DNA from: Chara braunii
Taxonomy: Eukaryota; Streptophyta; Charophyceae; Charales; Characeae
Assembly (NCBI GenBank): GCA_003427395.1
Contig: BFEA01000345.1
Location: 976,843-1,001,370, forward strand
Reading direction: 5' to 3'
Length of the DNA stretch: 24,528 nt
The position numbers and the translations under genes were made by a program. Below, piece by piece: positions 8,263-17,254 of the stretch (its first letter is position 1; every line of letters starts with the position of its first letter). The notes beneath the pieces were generated by a model. The model was not told where the DNA came from and did no database searches. It saw only the letters and a program-made list of their open reading frames with translations.

Positions 8263-10028
8263 TGAAATGGTTTTCACCTTTCTGCAGTCACAGATGCGGG
8301 CACTAGAGTTCGATCCCCAAACCTTACCTTGCCCGTGTACAATATCGAGTTGACCCCCGAGTATTTGAACCCGTGGCGTGTATTTTGGTAGTCGTTTGAT
8401 GTCTGTGGTAAGTCTGTGCAGTTGTAGAGGTTCGATCCATAGATTTGACGAGTAGGGGTCACAACCTTGTAGAGGTCACAGCTGTAGGTGTTCTGAGATG
8501 TCAATGTCGTAACTGCTACAATCCTGAAAGGTCAAGGTCGTAGCTGCTACAGTGTTCGAAAGGCCAAGACCACAGACTTCCGGAAGGACCGGAAGTGGCC
8601 TTTCGAAGCTGGCTCACGTTAAGACAGAGGCAAGTGGGCAAGTGGTGAGCCCACCTGCATTACGTCGGCAGTGCGAGTGCATCGAGTTGGCAGTGCAAAC
8701 CCATGCAGTCAGCGGTACCGGTCCCCGTCAGTCATAGTCCAGTCAAGCAAGTACTGTGTGGGAATGTGTGCACCAAGGGCATGGGAAAGGGGCAGCCCAA
8801 CGAGTTACAAAAGTGTAAATCAAGAGGCAGCGCCCAACCATTCATTCATTCGCTGCGTAAGCCATGCGGAAGCGCTGCTACAGCGTCTTGTGCGAGGTGG
8901 TCTGCATGTTGCCCGAAGTCGAAGTGGGCTGAAGTGGGACTACAAAGCCATAGTTAGCGTTGGTAGAGCAGCCATAGCCGCTGTAGGAGGTAGTCAGGCA
9001 ATAGTGTGTGTGGGGTATTCAGGGAGATCCAGAGAACCACCAGTACCTTCCGGAGCACTCTACCGAACCATTTTTTTTTCCGGCTACCGAGCCTGTGTAG
9101 AAGGGTTCTGAATGCAGCTTGCCATCTATGATCTTTGGCGGGGACCGGTACTTCTAATCAGGCTACCCGTACTTCAATGCTTGTGGATAATTTTCTGTCT
9201 TTTTTTTTTTTTTCTTTTTCCCTTTCTTGTTTCCTTTTTTGTCGTTTTCCCCACTTGTCTGAATGACACGAAAGGAAAAATGAGAATCGTCCCACAAAAG
9301 GAAGGAAATAAAAGTTTTTGCCCGTCGGGCAATAATTGCACTCATAGGGCCTCTCCACACAGCCTGTCGAAACGCGGGTGCATCTGGCCATGTTCTAGCA
9401 GGAAGTTCATTCTCGTTTTGCAGTGTGTGTGCCCATGCCCAAAGGTAGTTGTGTTTCATTTTTTCTTTTTTCTCTTTTCACTGCTGTTCATTTCTTTTTT
9501 CTTTTGTCTCATCTGTTTCGATATTGCAGCTGATTCGCCCAAACTGGGCCATAATTTCAGCCAGGTGCAATTATGTGCAGTGCTACCAGGCGGGTGGAAT
9601 TATGTGCAGTGCTACCAGGTTGCTAGTACTGTAAGTCACGACCTTCAGAGGATGCAGCCCATTGACTGAAGGAGGAACCCATTCTGAAAAAGGGGATCCC
9701 ATCCTGAAAAACTGGCAAAGAACTCGCTGGCTCCCAGCCCATTGGCTGAAAGGAGAATCGAGAGCAGTTTTTGCATCTTTTTAAGTTTGTTGTTGAATCT
9801 TTTATTTTCTTTTTTAGCCAGCTGCTTTCCTCAGAGGTCGGTCGTTGTTGTTTTGAAAACGAATTTGTGCCGAGGCTCTACCTAGCCCCTCTACTGGGCC
9901 TGAAAACGACTTCCATGAATTCAGGAGGTTGAATTTTCTTAGCTCGGATAGGTACTGGTGGTTTAAGTGAGTGTGAACGGTGGTGTTGGGAACAATATCG
10001 AGGGTTAGATATGCAGGCGCGTATGCGC
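8263..10028 (+). repeat. 3' LTR, interrupted and truncated
   Basis: Begins TGAAATGG at 8263, directly after a short purine-rich stretch (GACGGGAG) that may be the polypurine tract. It parallels the 5' LTR from 716 onward. At 9034/9035 the match stops and a 929-bp insertion intervenes. The match resumes at 9964 (TAAGTGAGTG) and runs to about 10028. The counterpart of 1526-1667 is absent: a different repeat is joined there. The stem-loop of the 5' LTR is conserved at 8555-8607. Confidence 0.88.
9035..9963. mobile_element. 929-bp nested element with terminal inverted repeats
   Basis: Absent from the matching place in the 5' LTR (around 1459-1461), so it inserted after the retrotransposon did. 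Its ends are AACCACCAGTACCT (9035-9048) and the exact reverse complement at 9950-9963. A weaker match extends inward (TCCGGAGC versus TCCGAGC). It is T-rich, has poly-T tracts, and holds a 29-bp tandem repeat (9564-9592 and 9593-9619). It shows no transposase motif, so it looks like a non-autonomous DNA element. The longest frame (9112-9669) translates poly-T and is not convincing. No clear target-site duplication is seen. A degraded TTAA site is imaginable, since the empty site reads AGTTAAG. Confidence 0.8.
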
Positions 10029-10286
10029 TGTCGGTGCGAATCCCTTACAAGGGTATGCGCCCTGGTTTTTGCAGCTGACAAAAATTAGACTGGTTTAAAG
10101 TTTGAGTATACTGCGCGAGGCGCGGATGTGTCAGTGGTTTATGTTTTGCTGAAGGTTGACTAGAACAGAGAGTGCGTGGGTGCACAGTTTTAAGGCGCAC
10201 GTGATTTCTTTCCCCTGTTGATGATTGTAAAGCCGGTGCGGATATCGGTTGTCTTGCTTTAGTATTATTATTATTAGGATTAAAGG
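10027..10286 (+). repeat. ~260-bp dispersed repeat, copy A
   Basis: This segment begins GCTGTCGGTGCGAAT and ends with an ATT run and AGGATTA. It is repeated with few changes at 23277-23529. The 5' end forms a hairpin (GGTGCG with TGCGCC, and CCCTT with AAGGG inside, 10033-10061). The 3' simple-repeat tail (TATTATTATTATTAGG) and the length would fit a SINE or another short interspersed element. No complete A-box/B-box promoter or target duplication is visible. It is fused to the truncated 3' LTR. Confidence 0.75.
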
Positions 10287-11218
10287 ATATCTTTTCTTTT
10301 TGACTGAAACAGTTGACCGAGACTACTGCGTGTGTGTGGAGGACGACGTCGACAACAATAGTGCGACTTTATGCGATAAGTGGAGTATGCGAGGAATAGA
10401 GGTGCGGACCAGGACTCCGCGTGTTTGATTGAGGAAGCATTGGCGGGCGTAGAGTGTTGACGGCGCGGGGCTATCAAAGTAGTGCGAAGAAACCGAGGGC
10501 TCGACGGGGCCATCCCCCTTGACTTTACCGACCGCAACGTCCGATAGGTGGTAGCATTTTCAGGGCATTTCCCTGGCACCGTATTTTGATTCTCCTATGT
10601 TTGACTTGCGGGGTCCCACATGTCTGGGGCACCGACGATAGTTCTCTATTTTTCGCCATTAATGTGCGAAAGGTCGGCCGCATCCCTGTGGTTGTGGCTT
10701 CCCTCGCTTCCTTCTTGGAGAGCGTCGGTAGTCCAAGGTGGAAGGGAATTGGAGAACATTCAGAGTGGGCCAATAGGAGTGCAGCCCGAGTGTGACGAGG
10801 GTTGCTGCGGGTGCACCGTCTGCGGCCACGATCTGTTGTGAGAGGCTGGAGTATGGACGTGCGGTCTACCCGGAGGGTGGTGAGTTGTGCATGGTCGAAG
10901 TGAACCAGCACACAGTGGTAGGCGGGGCGCAGGCTGTGCATAAAGGCCAACTGCGCTGGATCTCTCCCTATTTTCGTTTTCAAAAAAATCCTCATTTAAA
11001 TATGGGCCGTTACCGCCAAGGTCTGCGCCATGATCCACCTCACCAAGGACCGCGTAGCAGGCCTGTGGTAGGCCGCACCCGTGACGCTGCAGGCAGCTAT
11101 GAGAGAAGTAGGCTGGCTGTCGAGGACCCGATACAGATGGGCTGTGCCTGTGCAAGGCGTGACCGATAAGGCTCCGGTGTAAGCCCAGAGCGTTACCAGG
11201 GCACACCGGGCGCTGCTG
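10287..11218. other. Non-coding, GC-rich stretch
   Basis: Contains several overlapping frames on both strands (for example 10525-10995 on the minus strand). Their predicted proteins are compositionally odd, overlap one another and show no recognisable motif, so I do not call them genes. The stretch immediately before 11219 does not match 25S rRNA by eye. Confidence 0.5.
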
Positions 11219-11280
11219 TTGGGTATAGGGATGAAAGACTAATCAAACCGTCTAATAGCTGGTTCCCTCTGAAGTTTCCC
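11219..11280 (+). pseudogene. 25S/28S rRNA fragment (62 bp fossil)
   Basis: The segment from TTGGGTATAGGGATGAAAGA to TGGTTCCCTCTGAAGTTTCCC matches the highly conserved eukaryotic large-subunit rRNA region that includes GAAAGACTAATCGAACCATC and TAGTAGCTGGTTCCCTCCGA. From memory I count six differences in 62 bases, five of them G-to-A or C-to-T. The match stops sharply at both ends, so this is a dispersed fragment and not an rDNA unit. A SINE built on 28S sequence or a chance capture are possible sources. Confidence 0.85.
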
Positions 11281-11284
11281 ATAC

Positions 11285-11325
11285 GGTAGTAGGCGGATGG
11301 AGCTCGCCCCGTTCAGACTACCGAA
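11285..11325 (+). other. Stem-loop beside the rRNA fragment
   Basis: GGTAGT at about 11286-11291 is complementary to ACTACC at about 11317-11322. Inside it GGCG pairs with CGCC. It follows the rRNA fragment by a few bases. No function can be assigned. Confidence 0.5.
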
Positions 11326-11429
11326 CTAAGTGAGGGTAGTTGGGGGAGCCGCTGCTTTGAGGCGCTGTGCAGCAGGAAAGAGCGGGGTGCGGAGACCGTG
11401 AAGGAACAAAATGAACCTGGCGCAATTTC

Positions 11430-12340
11430 GCGTCGGGTACATTCGGAGGTTGGCATGGCGGAGCAACGAGGGAGAGTGAAGTGCTCGCCCGTCTCTTGAT
11501 GAGAACGAGCGAGGGAGGAGGCGCTCCGGAGGTTTTGGAGGGTGGCGACAACGAATATGAAGTCGGTTTTAGTAGAGCATTAGTGGAATAGTGGATTGGT
11601 AGCGAAGGTGGTGCGCGGCCATGGCGGGTGAAGGAGGTGTTGGCGAAGAGGGAGGAGCTTGATCTCGCCCGTCCCTGAGGAGATTCGGGCAAGCCGAGAG
11701 TCGAACCGGGGGTTTTCGACCCGGGCGAGATGATTGACGGGGTTAGTTTGAGGAGAGGGTTAGTGAATTAGGAGTTAGTCGGAAGACTTGCTGCGCGGAG
11801 AGTGGCGGAAGAGTCTAGCTGAAACGAGGCGAATGAGTGATACGATTCGACTGTTTTTTCTTTATTTCTTTCTAATTGTTGGAAAAGTTTTCCTCAAAGC
11901 TTTGGGATAAGGCGAGTGCGTTGGAGAAGACGACCTCGAGGGAGAAGTAGCGGAAGCTGAGAGGGAGGACGAACCGGGACCGGAATCGTATCCGGGTGCA
12001 GTCGGAGGAAAGGACGAAGGAGTAGGGAGGAAGATCGTTGTTCTTTCCTGATACTTAACGGGATCGGGCGATCAAGGGCTCAAAGTGGGGGTTTTCAGCC
12101 ATCGCGAATGCGATGGTGGGGTTAGTTTTGGAGTCAGGGTAGTGTTCGAGTTGGTATGAGTGTCGGGGGCTACGTGGAGACACGATGGGAAGCAGAACGG
12201 GGTAAGAGGAAAGAGTCGGGAGCCTACTCGAATCTTTGGTGGAATCAGGCGAAAAGAGAGGGAGTAGAGGAGGAGCCAGTGGGAAAGCAGTTGCGCAGAG
12301 TTATGGCCATAAGAAACGGAATGAACCTGCCCGGACTCTA
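11430..12340 (+). repeat. Degenerate ~185-bp tandem repeat
   Basis: Similar blocks recur at about 11.43, 11.62, 11.79, 11.99 and 12.17 kb. The clearest shared parts are CTCGCCCGTC (11484 and 11664), GGAGGTTTTGG/GGGGGTTTTCG/GGGGGTTTTCAG (11529, 11711, 12089), and GGGGTTAGTTT followed by a G-rich stretch and TTAGTG (11738, 12118). Hairpins accompany them: GCTCG/CGAGC with inner TCTC/GAGA (11482-11510), GCCCG/CGGGC (about 11667-11690), and CCATCGC/GCGATGG (about 12100-12117). The frames across it (such as 11318-11692 and 12072-12353 on the minus strand) are repeat translations. Divergence is high and the unit borders are approximate. Confidence 0.5.
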
Positions 12341-14085
12341 GTGGGAGGTTCATTCGGGTTTATGCCCGCCGTATCAACGGGAATAGCCCCTACCGAAGGG
12401 CGACAGATAGCTCGACTCATTCTGATATCGCTCGCCTCGTCGGACAAGCTGGCAGAAAACCCAGCCGTGTAACTGCGGACATACCTGTGATCGCGACGCT
12501 GTGATCGGTGCATCGTGCGGGGGGGGGGGGCTAATGGAGACTCACCTTCGACAACCCGCATTTGACTGTGTTTTGGCTTGGGATTCATTGCGGCCTTGTT
12601 CATCGTATCGGTGACCGTAGAGGTATGAGCTGCTCGGTGTGGGGTGCCTGTGTCGTCTATAGGAAGCAGCGAGGAATCGGTCGGAGTGGTTTCTTGCCTT
12701 GGCAAAGTAGTGGGAAGTAGTAGCGTACAGGTGTTCGAGCTGAAGCAGGTGGCCGCTTGCATAGTGTTGGCGGACGGGGATACCGGTAGGAGGGCTGCAG
12801 ATCCGCCTGCCCTGATTAGTGTGACGCTCATCTCTCCGGCTTGCACGGCGACGGACCAGCCGGGAAGCGTCAGGCCTAGTGTGTGGATGACAAGTTTGGC
12901 CTGTGTATTCGCCTATAGTGTCGCTACGATGAGGCTGTAGTGCTACTACAATTCGAGTTGGTATGAGAATAGTTGTAGATCGTCGACCCCCGGACCGCTG
13001 AAGTTGCGAATTGGCCAAGCCAGTGGTGAACTTCGACTACTTGGGGGCTGTTACGGCTGTCCGTACCATACCCCACCGTGTACCTTGTAGTTGGGCCGTG
13101 CTGCTGCCCATGCCGGCTGCATGCGTGCCCATTGAACTGCCGCTGCGGGGCCACAGGACTTCTGCCTGCTAGGCCAGCTGAGGAAGGTGTTGTGATCGAG
13201 TATTGTGAACCGAATGTCGCGGGTCGATGTGAGCTGCTAATCAACTGCTATAGGCTGTTCCCAACCTTTCGATTAGTGGCTGCTGAGTCCTGTTACAGGC
13301 CGTTGTGCTGTCCTGACTGCATCTGGTTGAAGGTCATGGCTGCGGCATCGTGTTTAGGAACCAGGGGGTAGTGAGAGGAGAGTGGTCGCACCACAAAGAA
13401 AGGGGCTGCGTAAGGGAGACTACCGTTGCAAGCTAGAGAGTCGTTAGAGGGTAACTTGGGTAGCTTGACTTCGGCGTTTGATCAGGCTGTTGCGGCAGGT
13501 AGGGGGATAATTGGGCATTTCGAAGGGGTTATTGCTGCAGATTGAAAGGTCGTCAAAGAGTTGACTTCGGCGGTTTTTACCACAGGTCTGACCAAGTCGT
13601 TGTATACCTTAGCTGCCATTGCGGGGCCCAGGCGCATGAAGGTAACAAGGCCCTCTCCTGCGAGTTTGAGCGCACCTCTCTTGGATCTGAGAGTTTGAAA
13701 ACTTTGTCCTTCTATCCTTCTTACTCTAAGTCTAGTCTGAGTTCTGAGAGGAGGGCGGCAGGCGGGATTGCAACCCGTAGGACCGCGACAAGACTCTGTG
13801 GGGAGTCTACCCACCGATTGCGGGAGCTCTGCTGGAACTCAGGAGGAGTTCTGGAGGCAGGGAACTGAGAGGTAACCATTGCTTTCCCACTATAAACCTA
13901 GGTTATAGCCCTATCTGTATTTCCCATTGCATCTTTGACTGAATATATGGTGTACAAGATCAAGTAAAGGAACGTTTCAGCTTTATTTGTTGTATGAAAT
14001 CAAATTGCTAAAAGGAATTGCATCTGGGGAAGGCAGGATGTAGGACTGTGTTGATTGAGGGTTTGACTGGGTCATTAAGGCTGGG
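12341..14085. other. Non-coding stretch with G12 run
   Basis: A run of twelve G occurs at 12519-12530. A 16-bp word, TTCGAGTTGGTATGAG, occurs at 12145-12160 and again at 12952-12967. Overlapping frames on both strands (12301-12846, 12542-13018, 13078-13371, 13482-13868) have no recognisable domains and contradict one another. A 19-bp near palindrome, CTATAAACCTAGGTTATAG, at 13890-13908 resembles the core of the hairpin array that starts 180 bp later. Confidence 0.5.
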
Positions 14086-14914
14086 AAGTCCCCATAAGTT
14101 TGGGGAGACTTAGTGCTTTGTTTATTTTGGTTTGCATGGAGCGTCAGACCCTTCTATAAGTTTAGGGGGTTTGATTGCTCATGGAGGGCTAGGCTGTTCT
14201 ATAAGTTTAGGTGGCCTAACTGTTCTGACTTGTGAGGGCGGAGTGTGTTTGACTTTTTCAGGGACCAAGCGCGTTCTGCAAGTTCAGGTGCCTTGGCCGC
14301 CTTGTTTACTTTGGGTTTTCTCCTATTTATCTGGTTCTAAACAAGGAGGTCTAAGCCGTTCTATAAGTTTAGGTGGCTTAGCCTCTTCCGGCCTTTATTT
14401 TGAGAGAATGAACCTGACAGAGGGGAGATTGTTCTGTAAGTTAAGGTGATCTAGCCTAATGCCACGCACATAATGGATCAGAGAGAAACAAATCTGGCAG
14501 AGAGCCAGACTGTTCTGTAAGTACAGGTGGTCTGACTCAAAGCCTCGCACTTGTTGGAACCCAATGGTTACAACTTGGCTATACTTTATTATTATTTTAT
14601 TTAAGAACGTGCTAATCAGACTGTTCTATAAGTTTAGGTGGTCTGACTATAGCCTATTACAACTTGAAGAGAGTATAATTAAGAATAAAATTGGTGGTAA
14701 GCAGGGGCAGACTGGACTTGAGTTAGTTCAGTCATATGCAGCCTTAGAAGACTAAGTGCAGACAATTATATATCACTTGGATATTTTAAACAGTTCAGGG
14801 CGACTAGAATGGCCTAGTCATATGCCCAAAGAAGAGAAGTAGTTGTGCCCTCTGTTTTGTGTATACTTCTCGGCTAAGTTAGGCACATTCCATAAGTTTG
14901 GGTGGCCTGACTTT
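14086..14914 (+). repeat. Nine-copy hairpin array with conserved loop
   Basis: Nine hairpins sit at about 14086-14111, 14144-14174, 14190-14218, 14265-14296, 14346-14385, 14421-14457, 14502-14538, 14616-14646 and 14876-14913. The shared core is TGTT, a 3-bp stem, TAAGTT, then GTG (TTCTATAAGTTTAGGTG in the common form). The inner stem changes as a pair (CTA/TAG, CTG/CAG, CCA/TGG, CCCCA/TGGGG). The outer stems differ widely yet stay complementary: TCAGAC/GTCTGA, TAGGC/GCCTA, CTAAGC/GCTTAG, AAGTTAGGC/GCCTGACTT. Spacing is irregular (about 40-260 bp). The frame at 14132-14449 runs through the array and is not a gene. No known RNA or element family is recognised. Confidence 0.85.
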
Positions 14915-15200
14915 ATGCCTTAGGTAAGCTGGGTATGAAGGGTTAAGTCATTGAAAGATCATGAACTATTGTTTGTTCAAATATATTGGGGATGGTGAGA
15001 GTACTTACCTTTGTGGTTTGGCATGCATGTGGCTGAGTGAGGTTACTACTTGGTCTGAGTTTCAGTTTGATAGGTAGTTGCTTTAGTCGCTCGCCACGTG
15101 CTAGAGCTATAGGAGTTAAGTTTCAATTCCTGCATTTTTTGAGCTAAGTCTTTTTTACTTAGATCAATTCTCACATTTTCTGGGATCATTTTTTGTACTT

Positions 15201-15830
15201 GGCTTTGTATAAATTTTGGCAAGCTACTTTCTCTACGAGAAGCGCAGCCGAAATTTCTACAAATCCAAGGAGTTGATCAAATTTTGACTTGTCAAAAGTT
15301 CAACTTGTCCTTTCTTTATATCTGCCCTAGTAAAAATCTGGAAAGTCTCGTTTTCTAAAGGGAGTGTTGTCCGAATTTTTGCTAATTCAGGGAGTTAGAC
15401 AAAACTGGACTTTGAGAAGTCAAAGTTATTCTCAAATTCTAAACTTAGCTTTGTATAAATTTTGGAATAACACTTTTCTAGAGGGAGTGCTGCCGAAGTT
15501 TCTACAAAACTAGGGAGTTAGTTAAATCTTGTCTAAGTTGAACTCGAGTTGTCTCTTGAGTTCATATCTGACTTAGTGTAAATCTGGGAAGTCTCCCTTT
15601 CTAAAGGGAGTGCTACCCAAATTTTTACTAATTCAGGGAGTTAGACGAAATTTGACCTTCCAGAGTTAAAGATTTTTTGCTTTCATATTTAGACTTGTAT
15701 AAATTCTGAAAGGCACTTTTCGTATGGGAAGCATTGCCGAAATTTTCTTAGTTTAGAGGAGATAAATTATATTTTGACAGGTTGCGATTTTGGAAGTCCA
15801 CTCTGAATAGGGGAGATTTTGCCATGAGTC
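15201..15830 (+). repeat. 123-bp tandem hairpin repeat, five to six units
   Basis: The anchor GTATAAATTTTGG or its variant begins at 15207, 15330, 15453, 15576 and 15697, a spacing of 123, 123, 123 and 121 bp. A partial sixth unit begins near 15785. Each unit then carries hairpin A, a conserved CCGAAATTTCTAC-like strand, GGGAGTTAGAC and, in most units, hairpin B. Hairpin A outer pairs are GGC/GCC, GGA/TCC, GGG/CCC and GGCA/TGCC in units 1, 2, 4 and 5. The best inner stem is CTCCCTTT/AAAGGGAG in unit 4. Hairpin B stems include TTTTGAC/GTCAAAA (15283-15298), ACTTTGA/TCAAAGT and TGAACTC/GAGTTCA. No open reading frame spans it. Confidence 0.85.
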
Positions 15831-16511
15831 TACCTTTTTTTGGGCACTTGCTTAGAGGCAGGCCTAGATATAGTTAACTAGGGTGATTTGGGTAAGATCA
15901 TGACATGGAGATTGTTCTCCATGGACGTATAGGTTTAGCCTGGGGCATCGACCTGTCATGTGTTACAGGTCCTCTTGATCGTTTGATTCAAGATCAGGAC
16001 TAGATTCAGCTTGATCCCTTGAGGATCATCTTCTGTTATCACTGATAACTGGTCGGTTGCCGATTCGTCGGTTTACGACTCAACTCCAATTCACTCCTGC
16101 CACTCAACCTAAAGGCTTTAGCCCTGTGGTTTGAATTGTTTCATTGTGTTTTTACCCGGACTTTATTGAATGGCCATTTAACAAAGTTACTGAGTATTTT
16201 ATTGCTGGGAAGGTGCGCAAAGGTTGAGGTTTGATTGGCTAAAGCAAGGGGCATGTGTACAGGGAATGGTTGAAGTTGACCCCGTGTAGTGCGTGGACTT
16301 TGACGTGATTGCAGGTATGTTTGTGTTTCGGACTTGGGATTTGACTGCCTGCGCTCACATACATATATATATGGCTGAGAGGAGTCCCACTGTGACTGTG
16401 AGAAGTGATCGTCCTATAACCCCCTATTTATATGTATATATATGTCTAGAGTGTCTTCGTGCGGCCTACCGGGACCGCGCGTAAGGGTTAAACAGATTAT
16501 GGGTTTGAGAG
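15831..16511. other. Non-coding AT-rich stretch
   Basis: No credible gene. Two TATATA-rich short tracts lie at 16358-16371 and 16427-16444. The frames 16293-16484 and 16442-16753 have no recognisable motif, and the second runs into a hairpin cluster. Confidence 0.5.
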
Positions 16512-16822
16512 AAAAGGGGGATCCCCTTTTATCCTATATGCTTTTTAGAGATTTTTATAGTCGGACGTTGGTCCTGGGCCGGGATTCAAGGTCCTTGTCC
16601 AGGACATCCCAAGCCCTAGATTCTGCAGGGAAGGAATCTGCCCCCGTGCAGAGCCTATTTGCCTTGCCTACCGAGACGCTAAGACCAAAGGTCGAAGGTC
16701 TCGTGGCGGCTACACGACTATTCCTTCAGCCGTGCAATGTCGTGAAGGATTAGATCCTCACGACACTTCGAGTCTGACACTCGAGTGTCATAAGCGGTAC
16801 TCGGATCCACAAGGGACCGCTT
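16512..16822 (+). repeat. Cluster of seven perfect hairpins
   Basis: Read from left to right: AAAAGGGG/CCCCTTTT (16512-16530, loop GAT); GTCCTGG/CCAGGAC (16571-16605); TCTGCA/TGCAGA (16622-16652) with GGG/CCC inside; CGAGAC/GTCTCG (16672-16703) with GACC/GGTC inside; TGTCGTGA-GGAT/ATCC-TCACGACA with one bulged A (16738-16765, loop TAG); the 16-bp palindrome TGACACTCGAGTGTCA (16775-16790); and AAGCGGT/ACCGCTT (16792-16822). Seven near-adjacent perfect stems in 311 bp are far more than expected by chance. No shared loop sequence is seen, so this differs from the array at 14.1 kb. Confidence 0.8.
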
Positions 16823-17250
16823 GATTATGGGCACTACATAGTACGCCATCATTGCGATTGCTTGTGTAAGCTTGCATTGCGAGTCGATATGAGTTAGCCC
16901 TGCGTCCGCGCGGTTTTATATTAAGTCTCGCGCGCAACGCCTATCCGATTTTCGCATCAGAAAATTATGGGATGGCTACAGAAGGGACTAGGAGTGTTGT
17001 CGCTGGTGTGTGTGTGTGTGTGTTTTATTTTTGTGTTCGTAAAGTGGTGTTCGCGTGGTGTGTGCGATGTGTCCTAGTCGACCGACGACGAGTCACGCTT
17101 GGGACCTCAGCCCCCCAAGATGTCGGTTCGCGTGCGGGTCCGATAGAGGCGTAATACCGCGTGTACCCCCTATGCTACAGCGAACGAGAAACGCCCTCGA
17201 CTGGTCCACCTCTGCGATTGCAGCTGATCAGTTTTCGTACTGTGGACTGG
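16823..17250. other. Non-coding stretch with short TG tract
   Basis: Contains a short TG microsatellite at about 17006-17022. The frames at 16972-17154 and 17055-17309 overlap each other and lack motifs. Nothing else can be supported. Confidence 0.5.
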
Positions 17251-17254
17251 TAGC

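Larger units (their letters stand above)
716..10028 (+). mobile_element. Decayed Ty3/gypsy LTR retrotransposon
   Basis: The element reads LTR, primer binding site, gag, protease, reverse transcriptase, RNase H, integrase, chromodomain-like tail, LTR. This order, with integrase after RNase H, is diagnostic of Ty3/gypsy (Metaviridae-type) elements. All domains are on the + strand. It cannot move by itself: the coding part has at least eight in-frame stops, several frameshifts, a gap before the RT fingers and a lost integrase catalytic glutamate. The two LTRs differ at about 11 positions in their first 130 bp (hand count), so the insertion is not recent. The 3' LTR carries a nested element and lacks its last ~140 bp, so no target-site duplication can be read. 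Confidence 0.93.

Noticed and set aside
9112-9669. 185-residue frame inside the nested element
   Set aside because: It is dominated by poly-T translation (F-rich), has no transposase motif, and runs through an internal tandem repeat.
10525-10995. 156-residue minus-strand frame
   Set aside because: It overlaps plus-strand frames of similar length in GC-rich DNA and has no recognisable domain or protein-like pattern.
12301-13371. Overlapping ORFs on both strands at 12.3-13.4 kb
   Set aside because: They contradict each other by strand and frame, have no motifs, and no conserved start context.
14132-14449. 105-residue frame with repeated SISLGGL
   Set aside because: The repeated peptide is the translation of the hairpin core. 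The array is better explained by its palindromes than by coding.
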